Shown: in pieces, positions 17,842 to 26,035 of the stretch | Layout of the letters: each line of letters opens with the position of its first letter | Numbering within the stretch: the stretch's first letter is position 1 | Origin: Paucibacter sp. Y2R2-4 | Lineage (GTDB): Bacteria; Pseudomonadota; Gammaproteobacteria; Burkholderiales; Burkholderiaceae_C | Length of the DNA stretch: 64,000 nt | Assembly (NCBI RefSeq): GCF_025717535.1 | Contig: NZ_JAJIRO010000001.1 | Coordinates: 1,178,001 to 1,242,000 of the forward strand | Reading direction: 5' to 3' | Translations under genes and position numbers: made by a program | Notes under the pieces: model-generated | The model's database searches: none | What the model saw: only the letters and a program-made list of their open reading frames with translations | What the model was told of the DNA's origin: nothing

Positions 17842-19140
17842 TCAGGCTTTCGTGTCGGGGGTGAATTGATCGTTCAGGCCGGCCCAGCAGTCGGCATAGC
17901 TGCGCTCCAGGGCGCCGCCATTCAGGGCGAAATCGGTGGGAAGCAAGCGCCAGCGGGTCTCGAACATAAAGGCCAGGGTGTGGTCCAGTTTATGCGGGCT
18001 CAAGTCGACGCTGGAGGCCTTGGCGAAGGCTTCGGTATCGGGGCCATGGGGCACAAAAGCATTGTGCAAGCTTGAGCCACCGGGCTTGAAGCCCTCGGGC
18101 TTGGCGTCGTACTGGCCCAGCACCAGGCCCATGTACTCGCTCATCACATTGCGGTGGTACCAAGGCGGACGGAAGGTGTTTTCCGCCACCATCCAGCGAG
18201 GCGGGAAGATCACGAAGTCGCAGTTGGCCCAGCCGGCGGTGTCGGACGGCGAAGTCAGCACGGTAAAGATGCTCGGGTCCGGATGATCAAAGCTGATCGA
18301 GCCTATGGTCATGAAGTGCGCAGTGTTGTACTTGTAAGGCACCAGATTGCCATGCCAGGCCACCACATTGAAGGGGCTGTGACCCTGCTCGGCGCGCCAC
18401 AGGCTGCCGCCATACTTCTTGACGATCTCGTACGCACCCGGCTCGGTCTCGAAGGCCGCCACCGGCGCTTGGAAGTCACGCGCATTGGCCAGGCCGTTGG
18501 AGCCAATCGGGCCCAGCTCGGGCAGGCGGAAAGCGGCGCCGTAGTTCTCGCAGATATAGCCGCGCGAGGGGCCGTCCACCGCCACCTTGAAAGCCATGCC
18601 GCGCGGCAGCAAGGCGATCTCGCCCGGCGCTACGCGCAAAAGGCCCAGCTCGGTGGTCAAGGTCAACACCCCTTGCTGCGGCACGATCAGCATCTCGCCA
18701 TCGGCATTCACAAAGGCGCGGCGCTCCATGCTGCGATTGGCCACATACAGATGCGCGGCAATGCCGAGATGCGCGTCCGGGTCGCCATTGACGGCCATGG
18801 TGCGCAGACCTTCGATGAAATCGGTGGGCTCTGCCGGGATGGCGGTTGGCGCCCAGCGCAGCGGGTCGGGCGGCGAGACCTGACCCTCTTTGGCACCGGT
18901 TCGCAAAAAGGCATGCGCCATCGGCTGGTAGCCACCCACCACCACCGAGGGCTGACGACGGTACAGCCAAGTGCGCAGGTTCTCATTGCGCGGCGCGGTG
19001 AAGGCCGCGCCTGAGAGCAGCTCGGCATAGAGGCCATGGGCGGCGCGCTGCGGGCTGTTGCGGCCGATCGGCAAGCTGCCGGGCACGGCCTCGCTTTGAT
19101 GCTGATTGCCAAAGCCCGCAAGGTAGTTCAGTTCACTCAT
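17842..19140 (-). CDS. hmgA: Homogentisate 1,2-dioxygenase
   Basis: It opens the ring of homogentisate to maleylacetoacetate using Fe(II) and O2. The protein is 432 residues long and shows the family sequence throughout: [13 protein letters not shown] at the start, [15 protein letters not shown] in the middle, and the iron-site segment [25 protein letters not shown] with its His and Glu ligands. It sits between fahA and the MBL-fold gene, all on the same strand, with divergent hmgR beyond. Loss of this enzyme typically causes brown pyomelanin pigment. Confidence 0.97.
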   Translation of the reverse strand: MSELNYLAGFGNQHQSEAVPGSLPIGRNSPQRAAHGLYAELLSGAAFTAPRNENLRTWLYRRQPSVVVGGYQPMAHAFLRTGAKEGQVSPPDPLRWAPTAIPAEPTDFIEGLRTMAVNGDPDAHLGIAAHLYVANRSMERRAFVNADGEMLIVPQQGVLTLTTELGLLRVAPGEIALLPRGMAFKVAVDGPSRGYICENYGAAFRLPELGPIGSNGLANARDFQAPVAAFETEPGAYEIVKKYGGSLWRAEQGHSPFNVVAWHGNLVPYKYNTAHFMTIGSISFDHPDPSIFTVLTSPSDTAGWANCDFVIFPPRWMVAENTFRPPWYHRNVMSEYMGLVLGQYDAKPEGFKPGGSSLHNAFVPHGPDTEAFAKASSVDLSPHKLDHTLAFMFETRWRLLPTDFALNGGALERSYADCWAGLNDQFTPDTKA

Positions 19141-19207
19141 GGTGTGGGTTCTCGTTCAGAACAGGAATCAAGTTTTCAAGCACAGAGGCCGCTTGCGCAA
19201 AGGGCGA

Positions 19208-20173
19208 TCAGTCACGCTCCAAGGCGCGCCACATCTCGAGGTCGCGCTCGGCAGTCCAGATGCGCGGGTCGGCGTGACCCTGGGCTTCGTCGTAAGCGCG
19301 GGTCACATCAAAAGGCATGCAATGGGCAAAGATCACCCAGTGGCCATAGCGCTGCGCCAGCTTGGCGTAGGTCTCGCGGTAAACGGTCTTCAAATCAGCG
19401 CCTGCGCGGGCGCCCGCCTGCACGCTCTCGTACAACTCGCTGACAAAGGCGCGAGTACCGCTCAAACCCGCCGCCACTTGCTCGGGCGTTTGCAGCGCGG
19501 CACCGCGTCCGGGCACCAGCTTGGCGGGCTGCAAAGCGGCCAAGCGGTCCAGCGTTTGCGGCCAGTCTTGAAAATAAGCATCGCCCGCATAGGGCGTGGC
19601 ATCAAACTCGACCAAATCGCCAGAGAACAGAATACGGTCCTTGGGCAACCAGACCACCGTGTCGCCCTTGGTATGGCCGCGACCCAGCTGCAGGATTTGC
19701 ACCTCCAACTGCCCCAGCCACAGCGTCATGCGGCCCGAAAAGGTCAGGGTCGGCCAAGTCAGCCCCGGCGGCACGGTTTCAACATTGCTGAACAAACGCG
19801 GAAAACGGCCAATCTCGCTGGCCTTGTCTTGCTCACCGCGCTCCACGATCAAGTCATAGGTGTCTTGGCTGGCGATGATGTGCTCGGGCTGATAGGCCGA
19901 GGCACCCAGCACACGCACCGCGTGATAGTGGCTCAGCAGCACGTACTTGATCGGTTTGTCCGTCACCTCGCGGACCCGCCGAATCACGTCTTGCGCCATG
20001 GCGGGTGTGGCCTGGGTGTCAATCACCATGACCGCGTCGTCACCAATCACGATGCCGGTATTGGGGTCGCCCTCGGCGGTGTAGGCATAAGCATGCTCGG
20101 ACAAACGATCAAAGCTGACGCGTTTGACCTCCAGATCAGCCTGGGATGCAAAGCTCTTGCTGTTTTGACTCAT
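19208..20173 (-). CDS. Atypical metallo-beta-lactamase-fold protein of the homogentisate operon
   Basis: First gene of the homogentisate operon, encoding a 321-residue MBL-fold protein. The canonical HxHxDH motif reads HYHAVR: the first two His remain, but Asp and the third His are replaced. Further on, GRGHTKGD keeps a His and FSGDLVEF keeps the bridging Asp, while the usual PGHG reads PGRG. The metal site is therefore partly missing, and it may bind one metal or use another chemistry. Location suggests a role in homogentisate or quinone turnover, but no specific reaction can be assigned. There is no signal peptide. Confidence 0.8.
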   Translation of the reverse strand: MSQNSKSFASQADLEVKRVSFDRLSEHAYAYTAEGDPNTGIVIGDDAVMVIDTQATPAMAQDVIRRVREVTDKPIKYVLLSHYHAVRVLGASAYQPEHIIASQDTYDLIVERGEQDKASEIGRFPRLFSNVETVPPGLTWPTLTFSGRMTLWLGQLEVQILQLGRGHTKGDTVVWLPKDRILFSGDLVEFDATPYAGDAYFQDWPQTLDRLAALQPAKLVPGRGAALQTPEQVAAGLSGTRAFVSELYESVQAGARAGADLKTVYRETYAKLAQRYGHWVIFAHCMPFDVTRAYDEAQGHADPRIWTAERDLEMWRALERD

Positions 20174-20246
20174 GAAAACGGCCTCGGGGTGGCGCAGTGA
20201 CGCAATTTTGCGCCGAGCTGGCGCCAGGCCCGGATTTAACCAAAGT

Positions 20247-20258
20247 CAAATTGATTTG
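20247..20258. promoter_or_regulatory. Candidate IclR-type operator between hmgR and the hmg operon
   Basis: CAAAT-TG-ATTTG is a perfect 5-bp inverted repeat in a short AT-rich island of the 154-bp divergent region. It lies 74 nt from the MBL-fold gene start and 70 nt from the regulator start. Its symmetry and location fit an IclR operator; no experimental consensus was applied. Confidence 0.4.
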
Positions 20259-20327
20259 TCTATTTTGAATTTTTAACCGCAGTTTGGGCGGGGAAATGCG
20301 GCGCGGATTCGGTTCTAATCACGCCTC

Positions 20328-21122
20328 ATGCAAAGCCCACTCCCCAGCGAAGCCGCCGAACGCGGACCCCGAGGCATCCAAAGTATTGAAGTCGGGGGGC
20401 AATTGCTGATTGCCCTGGCGCACCAAGGCCGCCCCTTGGCCCTGAAAGACCTGGCGCGCGAGGCCGGCATGGCGCCTGCCAAAGCCCACCCCTATCTGGT
20501 GAGCTTCATCAAGATTGGTTTGGTCGAGCAAGACGGCAGCAGCGGCCGCTACGGCCTGGGCCCCTTGGCCCTGCAACTGGGCTTGATCAGCTTGCAGCAA
20601 TACGAACCGGTGCGCCTGGCGACGCCGCGCATCGAAGAACTCGCTCTGCAACTGGGTCACACGGTGGCCATCACCGTCTGGGGCGATCGCGGCCCCACCA
20701 TCGTGCGGGTCGCCGAAGCTCCCAGCCCGGTGCATATCAGCATGCGCCACGGCACGGTGATGAGCTTGACGGGGACGGCTTCAGGTCGATTGTTTGCGGC
20801 CTATCTGCCCCGCGAACGCATTCAAGAGTTGCTGAATGCGGAGCAAGCGCAGGGCGCGAGCAGCGCAGATCCAGCGCTGGAATCCTTGCTCGCGAGCGTG
20901 CGGAGCAAGGGCCTGGCCAATTCGCATGACGGCGTGGTGCAAGGCGTCAGCGCACTGGCCGCGCCGGTCTTTGATGATCAGAGCCGCTTGGTGCTAACGC
21001 TGACCGCCATCGGCCCCAGCGGCAGCTTTGATCTTGATCCAGCCGGCCCAGTCGCTTGCGCTTTGAAGCTGGCGGGAGCTGAGTTGTCTCGGCAGTTGGG
21101 CTGGCGCCCCAGCGGACCATAA
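20328..21122 (+). CDS. hmgR: IclR-family regulator, probable homogentisate-pathway regulator
   Basis: A 264-residue IclR regulator. The N-terminal winged helix-turn-helix spans about residues 18-75 (GIQSIEVGGQLLIAL..., LKDLAREAGMAPAKAHPYL). The effector-binding domain follows, with GRYGLGPLALQLG and LTGTASGRLFAAY. It is transcribed away from the hmg operon, the arrangement used by known HmgR repressors that respond to homogentisate. The symbol is assigned from context and family rather than from a specific residue signature. Confidence 0.85.
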   Translation: MQSPLPSEAAERGPRGIQSIEVGGQLLIALAHQGRPLALKDLAREAGMAPAKAHPYLVSFIKIGLVEQDGSSGRYGLGPLALQLGLISLQQYEPVRLATPRIEELALQLGHTVAITVWGDRGPTIVRVAEAPSPVHISMRHGTVMSLTGTASGRLFAAYLPRERIQELLNAEQAQGASSADPALESLLASVRSKGLANSHDGVVQGVSALAAPVFDDQSRLVLTLTAIGPSGSFDLDPAGPVACALKLAGAELSRQLGWRPSGP

Positions 21123-21150
21123 AACCTGCCGCTGTTTCAAGCCAAGGGGC

Positions 21151-21822
21151 TTACTGACGCAGCTTGGCCAAGATGGCCGTTTCCTCGGCCGCACCATAGG
21201 AGTAGGGATAGAGCGAGCGGGTAGACGCGGCACTCGCCTCGTCACCCCCAAAGCGCGCGATTTGTTCGCGTGCATAGTTCAAATCCAGACCCAACAGCAC
21301 GGCAGGCGCATTGACGCGCGGATTCATTCGCGCCTCGCCCAAAAGCTTGTAGCCCAACGTCCTGCAATAGAAGGGCACATGGCGAGGATTGACCTCAATC
21401 ACGGCCATCTCACAGCCACTCAAACGGTGCGCATGCAAATAGGCCAGGTGAAACAGTCGCGCCAATAACTCTTTGCTGCCACTGACCTGGTGATCCACTG
21501 CCAATCGGCCAAACTCGCACAGGACCTTGCCTCTGGCGCGCAAATCTGCCAGCTCCGAAGCGAACACCAAATCAGCCTTGAGCCCTTGTGGCGAATCGAA
21601 TCGAACCGCAATCGTGCCCACGGTGGTCGCACCTTCAAAAGCAGAGCAGACCACGACCGAGCCCTCTTCAAGATGGGTACTCAAGTCTTTGCAAACATAG
21701 CCGCGCTCGGCATAGCGCCTGCTCACCAAATGCCCCGCGCTCTCCCATTCAGAGGCCGAGGCCGTTGCAAGTGCCAGCTGGGGCTGCGCCCGCGAATAGC
21801 TTGTCACTTCGATCGAATTCAT
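21151..21822 (-). CDS. FeeM-like N-acyl amino acid synthase / acyltransferase
   Basis: A 223-residue GNAT-fold acyltransferase similar to FeeM-type N-acyl amino acid synthases and distantly to acyl-homoserine-lactone synthases. Visible signatures are VSRRYAERGYVCKDL, the core strand VGTIAVRFDSPQGL, CEFGRLAVD and the helix FHLAYLHAHR; NPRHVPFYCRTLGYK is the usual late motif. It is predicted to join an acyl chain from acyl-ACP or acyl-CoA to an amino acid, but the substrates are unknown. ATG 21822 is chosen because TGGAG lies right upstream; the open frame extends 69 nt further without a ribosome site. A 19-bp inverted repeat lies about 70 nt ahead. Confidence 0.75.
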   Translation of the reverse strand: MNSIEVTSYSRAQPQLALATASASEWESAGHLVSRRYAERGYVCKDLSTHLEEGSVVVCSAFEGATTVGTIAVRFDSPQGLKADLVFASELADLRARGKVLCEFGRLAVDHQVSGSKELLARLFHLAYLHAHRLSGCEMAVIEVNPRHVPFYCRTLGYKLLGEARMNPRVNAPAVLLGLDLNYAREQIARFGGDEASAASTRSLYPYSYGAAEETAILAKLRQ

Positions 21823-22185
21823 GTCACTCCAGCCGCTTGTCAAGCACCCAAACCAGGGGGCACCAAAAGAAGCCCGAAGTCTATAGACCAAAGCGTGAAA
21901 AATTCACGCTGAAACAGACCGTTACGTTTGATGCTGGAACTCACAAGTCCTGTACTTTCAGCGGCACAAGCAGGCAAAGAAAACCCACACGCCGACACTT
22001 TCACCGTGGGCGCTTCTGTAGGGAAAAAGGGGGGTGGGGTACGGCCCAACTCGCAAGAGCTGGGCCGTCAGGAAGCGAGCATCAGCCGGCAAGCCCGACT
22101 CGATCCAAATCGACCGATCGGCAAACCCACCGTTGAGCCACGACTCCAGTCAAGGCCTGATCAGCGTTGACGCATGCGCCTAGAT
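21823..22185. other. 363-bp gap upstream of the acyltransferase
   Basis: It holds no supported gene. The right part has an 8-bp hairpin ACGGCCCA/TGGGCCGT (22041-22068), which might end the SapC-gene transcript, although the T-run on the - strand begins about 13 nt later. The left part contains the inverted repeat at 21892-21910. Confidence 0.5.
21892..21910. promoter_or_regulatory. 19-bp inverted repeat ahead of the acyltransferase gene
   Basis: AGCGTGAA-AAA-TTCACGCT is a perfect 8-bp inverted repeat with a 3-nt spacer, 70 nt upstream of the chosen start. No T-run follows on the - strand, so an operator is more likely than a terminator. Confidence 0.5.
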
Positions 22186-22935
22186 TCAGGCCACCGTCGC
22201 GTGCTGAGTCGCCAGGCGATTCATATTACCCATCGACACGCGGTGCATTTCCAGCAAGGCGAGCACGCCGCTGCGATGCAGTTGCACCACTTTGTCGTCG
22301 GCCAGTTCGGCCAGCTTTTGCTCATCGACGGCCAGGAAACCTTCGACGTCGATCTTCTCGCCATTGCTCAGCGTGGCTTCGAAGCGCATATCGCGCAGCA
22401 AGTCCAATTCAACCAATTGGGTGCAGAAAGCACGGGTGCGTTCGGACTCTTGCTCGAAGCTTTCCAGGAAGTTCTTAGCATTCAGCAAGAACTCGGTCGG
22501 CTGACCGTCGGCAGCGAACAGCGAAGTGCCTTCGGTGACCGAGAAGCCAGGCCATTCGCTGTCATAGCAAACTGCCACGGTGTCGGAGTTCTCTTCAATG
22601 CGGGCCATGGCGAAGGGATAGCGACGCAGATAGGCCGGCACATAGTTGCCTGTCCACACGCCATCTTTGACGAACAAATTGGTACCGGGCTTCAGGCCCA
22701 AGACGGCCAGGGGCGCAATCGTCGGCTTGGCGCCTTCGGCCGGCGGCTCGCCAACGCGCACGAACACGATCGGGTATTCCTTGCAGGCTTCAGCAAACTC
22801 GACCACGGCCAGGAACAAAGAGTTCATGCCTTGCACGCGATCAATCGTCGACAGCTCGGTCTTCAGGCGCAGATGCTTGTGAGCCTCGCGGTCCAGGGGC
22901 ACCAGATTGCCATACAGCGGGGGGGTCGTACTCAT
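22186..22935 (-). CDS. SapC-family protein
   Basis: A 249-residue member of the SapC family, a group named from a Campylobacter S-layer locus but found in many proteobacteria. It matches throughout: LYGNLVPLDREAHKHLRLK at the start, then FPV-type core FVRVGE, VPAYLRRYPFA, FLLNAKNFLESFEQE and LAELADDKVVQLHRSG. The role is not established. The same family recurs beside tryptophan halogenases and TonB receptors in Caulobacter-like loci, and a halogenase of that type lies 10 kb away here. There is no signal peptide. Its start overlaps the end of the CBS-protein gene by 4 nt, so the two are coupled. Confidence 0.88.
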   Translation of the reverse strand: MSTTPPLYGNLVPLDREAHKHLRLKTELSTIDRVQGMNSLFLAVVEFAEACKEYPIVFVRVGEPPAEGAKPTIAPLAVLGLKPGTNLFVKDGVWTGNYVPAYLRRYPFAMARIEENSDTVAVCYDSEWPGFSVTEGTSLFAADGQPTEFLLNAKNFLESFEQESERTRAFCTQLVELDLLRDMRFEATLSNGEKIDVEGFLAVDEQKLAELADDKVVQLHRSGVLALLEMHRVSMGNMNRLATQHATVA

Positions 22936-24233
22936 TCTTTATCTCCATCAACAGCCAGTCGACTGACCAGCACTTTGTCCACACGCTTGCCATCGAGGTC
23001 CACGACCTCGAATCTCCAAGCATTCCACTCCACCACATCGGCCGTGCGCGGCAAGCGCCCCAGCAGCAGCATCACCATGCCGGCCAGGGTGTTGTAGCGC
23101 CCACGATCCTCTTCGGGCAGTTCCTTCAGCTCCAAGCGGTCCTTCAGCTCCGTCACAGGAATCAGGCCATCAAGCAGCCAGCTTCCGTCCTCGCGTTGCA
23201 CCGCCCAGGCATCTCCATCACCGGGCGCATTGAACTCGCCCGCGATTGCTTCCAGCACGTCGCGCACAGAGATCACGCCCTGCACCTCGCCGTATTCATC
23301 CACCACAAAGACCAAGGGCGCGTCCGACACCCGGAACTGCTCCAGCAACTCCATGCCGGACAGGGTCTCGGGCACAAAGACCGCGGCCTCCAAATCCTCA
23401 GCCAAAGACAGGGGCTGGCCACTGAGTGCGCGCTGCAGCAAAGCCTGTGCGGCCACCACGCCCATCACCTCGCCCAAGCTGCCGCGGCACACCGGATAGC
23501 GGCTGTAGCCATGGGCTTTGACAACCTCTAGCACCTGCTCGGCACTGTCGTTCACATCCAGCCAGGCGATCTCGGCACGCGGGATCATCATCGAACCGAT
23601 CTCGCGCTCGTCCAGGCGGAACACATTGCGCACCATCTGATGCTCGTGTTCTTCGATCACTCCGGCGTCCAAGCCTTCTTCCAGGCTGGCGGCGATTTCT
23701 TCTTCGGTCACGCCGCGCGCGCGACGCCCACCCAGGCCAAACAGGCCCAAGACCGCTTCGGTACTGAAACTCAGAAACTTCACCAGAGGCCCGGTGGCGG
23801 CCGACAACACATTCATCACCGGCGCCACGCGCCGCGCCACCATCTCCGGGAAAATCTGCCCCACGCGCTTGGGCACCAATTCGCCAAAGATGATGGACAA
23901 CATGGTGATCACCACCACCACGATGCCGGTGGACGCCACATTCAACCAGCGCCCGTCCCAGCCAAACTCTCGGCCCAGCCATTCGGCCAAAGGGCCCGAG
24001 AAGGCGGCATCACCGACGATGCCGTTGAGCAAACCAATCGAGGTGATGCCGACCTGCACGGTCGACAAAAATTTGGTCGGGTTGTCGTGCAGCATCATGG
24101 CCGCTTGGGCGCCTGACTCACCTGCCTCCACCAAGACCTGCAAACGCGCCTTGCGACTGGCCGACAAGGCCATCTCCGACATGGCGAAGAAGGCGTTCAA
24201 CAACAACAGAAAAATAAGTAAGGCGGTATCCAT
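22932..24233 (-). CDS. CNNM/CBS-domain membrane protein (CorC/HlyC-type)
   Basis: An inner-membrane protein of 433 residues. The N-terminal CNNM domain carries about four hydrophobic segments, beginning with LLIFLLLLNAFFAMSEMAL. Two CBS domains are near residues 205-330 (IPRAEIAWLDV, FVVDEYGEVQGVISV), and the CorC/HlyC domain is at the C-terminus. Relatives (YfjD, YtfL, CorB) act in magnesium or cobalt handling and membrane integrity; the hemolysin label is historical. It is likely cotranscribed with the SapC gene through a 4-nt overlap. Confidence 0.9.
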   Translation of the reverse strand: MDTALLIFLLLLNAFFAMSEMALSASRKARLQVLVEAGESGAQAAMMLHDNPTKFLSTVQVGITSIGLLNGIVGDAAFSGPLAEWLGREFGWDGRWLNVASTGIVVVVITMLSIIFGELVPKRVGQIFPEMVARRVAPVMNVLSAATGPLVKFLSFSTEAVLGLFGLGGRRARGVTEEEIAASLEEGLDAGVIEEHEHQMVRNVFRLDEREIGSMMIPRAEIAWLDVNDSAEQVLEVVKAHGYSRYPVCRGSLGEVMGVVAAQALLQRALSGQPLSLAEDLEAAVFVPETLSGMELLEQFRVSDAPLVFVVDEYGEVQGVISVRDVLEAIAGEFNAPGDGDAWAVQREDGSWLLDGLIPVTELKDRLELKELPEEDRGRYNTLAGMVMLLLGRLPRTADVVEWNAWRFEVVDLDGKRVDKVLVSRLAVDGDKE

Positions 24234-24343
24234 GGAGAGCGCATCCCGATGCCTAGGGTCTTCCCCAGGGGCTGCGCATGCAGATTGACGAAAGGCGCAA
24301 GGGTATCAGAAGGACATGACGATGGAAGCAGCACAATCCCGGC

Positions 24344-25168
24344 ATGAACTATCTGATCGGTGACCTGCAAGGCTGTTGCCACGCGCTGGAGCGCCTGCTC
24401 AGCAAAATCGATTTCTCACCCTCGCGTGACCAGCTTTATCTCCTAGGCGATCTGGTCAACCGGGGCCCCGCATCGCTGGCCACGCTGCGGCGCTTGATCG
24501 CGCTCGAGGGCTCGGCCACCTGCCTGCTCGGCAACCATGACTTGCACCTCTTGGCCGTGGCCCATGGGGCCAAAAAGGCGCACCGCAATGACACCCTCAG
24601 CGACATCCTCGACGCCCCTGATCGAGAAGCGCTGCTGCACTGGCTGCGACAACAACGCATGGCCTGCTATGAACAGGGCTGGCTGATGGTGCATGCCGGT
24701 GTGCTGCCACAATGGACACGCGACAAGACCTTGGCCCTGGCCGCCGAGGTCGAGGCCCTGCTGCGCGGCCCCGATCTGGGCGAGTTTTTGCAACAGATGT
24801 ATGGCAATGAACCCGCGCTGTGGCTGGACGAATTGCGCGGCCTGCCTCGCCTTCGATGCATCGTCAATGCACTGACCCGCCTGCGCTTTGTCGATGCCAG
24901 CGGCCAGATGGACTTGAAGACCAAAGACGGCGCCGACGGTGCCCCTCCCGGCCACATGCCATGGTTCGAAGTGGCCAGCCGCCAAAGTGCCGACACGCCC
25001 ATCGCCTTCGGTCATTGGTCCACCCTGGGCCTGCTGCAGCGCCCGGATCTGCTGGCCTTGGACACCGGCTGCGTCTGGGGCGGTCGACTGAGCGCCGCTC
25101 GGGTCGAAAACGGCCGCGCCCTGGAGTTGATTTCGGTGAAATGCGAGCAGGCGCAAAAGCCCGGTTAG
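24344..25168 (+). CDS. apaH: Symmetrical diadenosine tetraphosphatase
   Basis: It cleaves Ap4A into two ADP molecules and also removes Np4 caps from RNA. The metallophosphoesterase motifs are present in order: GDLQG near the N-terminus, GDLVNRGP, GNHD (LLGNHDLHLL), and later HAGVLPQW and GHWS. The protein has 274 residues, the usual size. It lies alone on the + strand before tRNA-Ser, divergent from the CBS-protein gene, with a 110-nt intergenic region that should hold both promoters. Confidence 0.95.
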   Translation: MNYLIGDLQGCCHALERLLSKIDFSPSRDQLYLLGDLVNRGPASLATLRRLIALEGSATCLLGNHDLHLLAVAHGAKKAHRNDTLSDILDAPDREALLHWLRQQRMACYEQGWLMVHAGVLPQWTRDKTLALAAEVEALLRGPDLGEFLQQMYGNEPALWLDELRGLPRLRCIVNALTRLRFVDASGQMDLKTKDGADGAPPGHMPWFEVASRQSADTPIAFGHWSTLGLLQRPDLLALDTGCVWGGRLSAARVENGRALELISVKCEQAQKPG

Positions 25169-25211
25169 AATCTCGACCCTGCCATGGTCTACACCATGAT
25201 GGATGATTCTA

Positions 25212-25301
25212 GGAAGCTTGGCCGAGCGGTTTAAGGCACCGGTCTTGAAAACCGGCGAGGGTTTATCCCCTCCGTGAGTTCGAATCTCACAGCTTCCGCC
25301 A
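25212..25301 (+). tRNA. tRNA-Ser (anticodon TGA)
   Basis: A class II tRNA with a long variable arm. The acceptor GGAAGCT pairs with AGCTTCC, with G discriminator and encoded CCA. The anticodon stem CCGGT/ACCGG closes the loop CTTGAAA with anticodon TGA. The T-arm GTGAG-TTCGAAT-CTCAC is intact. Confidence 0.96.
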
Positions 25302-25306
25302 CAATC

Positions 25307-25337
25307 AAAGGGCTCGCTCAGGCGAGCCCTTTTTTTT
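25307..25337 (+). terminator. Intrinsic terminator after tRNA-Ser
   Basis: An 11-bp stem AAAGGGCTCGC/GCGAGCCCTTT with a TCAG loop runs into eight T's. It is among the strongest terminators in the window. Confidence 0.92.
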
Positions 25338-25368
25338 GCCCTCATGCCCCAGCAAGCAACGGCCCATC

Positions 25369-26010
25369 ATGACCCTGCGCTACCAAACCATTCCCGTGAC
25401 CGCTTTTGCGCAAAACTGCTCGCTCGTTTGGTGCGATGCCACGATGGATGCTGCAGTGATCGACCCCGGAGGCGATTTGCCGCGTTTGAAGCAAGCGGTG
25501 CAGGCGCTTGGCCTCACGCTGAAAGCGATCTGGCTGACCCATGCCCATATCGACCACGCCGGCGGCACCGGGCAGCTCGCGCAAGAGCTGCAACTGCCCA
25601 TCATCGGCCCGCATCCGGGCGACCAGTTCTGGATCGATGGCCTGGCCCAGCAGAGCCAGATGTTTGGCTTCCCGCCAGCGCTGCCCTTCACGCCCACGCG
25701 CTGGTTGGCCGATGGCGATACCGTCAGCATCGGCCATGAAACCCTGAATGTGCGCCATTGCCCGGGCCACACGCCCGGCCATGTAGTGTTTCACTCGCCC
25801 AGTATTCAGCGCGCCTTTGTCGGCGATGTGCTGTTCGCGGGCAGCATAGGCCGAACCGACTTTCCGGGCGGCAACCATGACGATTTGATCGCTTCCATCC
25901 AGCAGCGCCTCTGGCCCATGGGGGATGACACCGTGTTCATCCCCGGCCATGGCCCGGAAAGCAATTTCGGCCGCGAGCGGCGCAGCAACCCCTACGTTCG
26001 CGAGGTTTGA
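25369..26010 (+). CDS. MBL-fold hydrolase, YcbL/glyoxalase-II-like
   Basis: A 213-residue metallo-beta-lactamase-fold hydrolase with the complete zinc site: HAHIDH (HxHxDH), GHTPGH, the bridging Asp in FVGDVLFAGSIGRTD and a terminal PGHGPES. The small size and GRTDFPGGN segment match the YcbL-type glyoxalase II subfamily, which hydrolyses S-lactoylglutathione-like thioesters. ATG 25369 starts the conserved RYQTIPV sequence; upstream in-frame codons fall inside the tRNA terminator. It begins 32 nt after that terminator and so should have a weak promoter there or overlap it. Confidence 0.88.
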   Translation: MTLRYQTIPVTAFAQNCSLVWCDATMDAAVIDPGGDLPRLKQAVQALGLTLKAIWLTHAHIDHAGGTGQLAQELQLPIIGPHPGDQFWIDGLAQQSQMFGFPPALPFTPTRWLADGDTVSIGHETLNVRHCPGHTPGHVVFHSPSIQRAFVGDVLFAGSIGRTDFPGGNHDDLIASIQQRLWPMGDDTVFIPGHGPESNFGRERRSNPYVREV

Positions 26011-26035
26011 ACGGTTGATGCGCGCCGGCTGAGGT

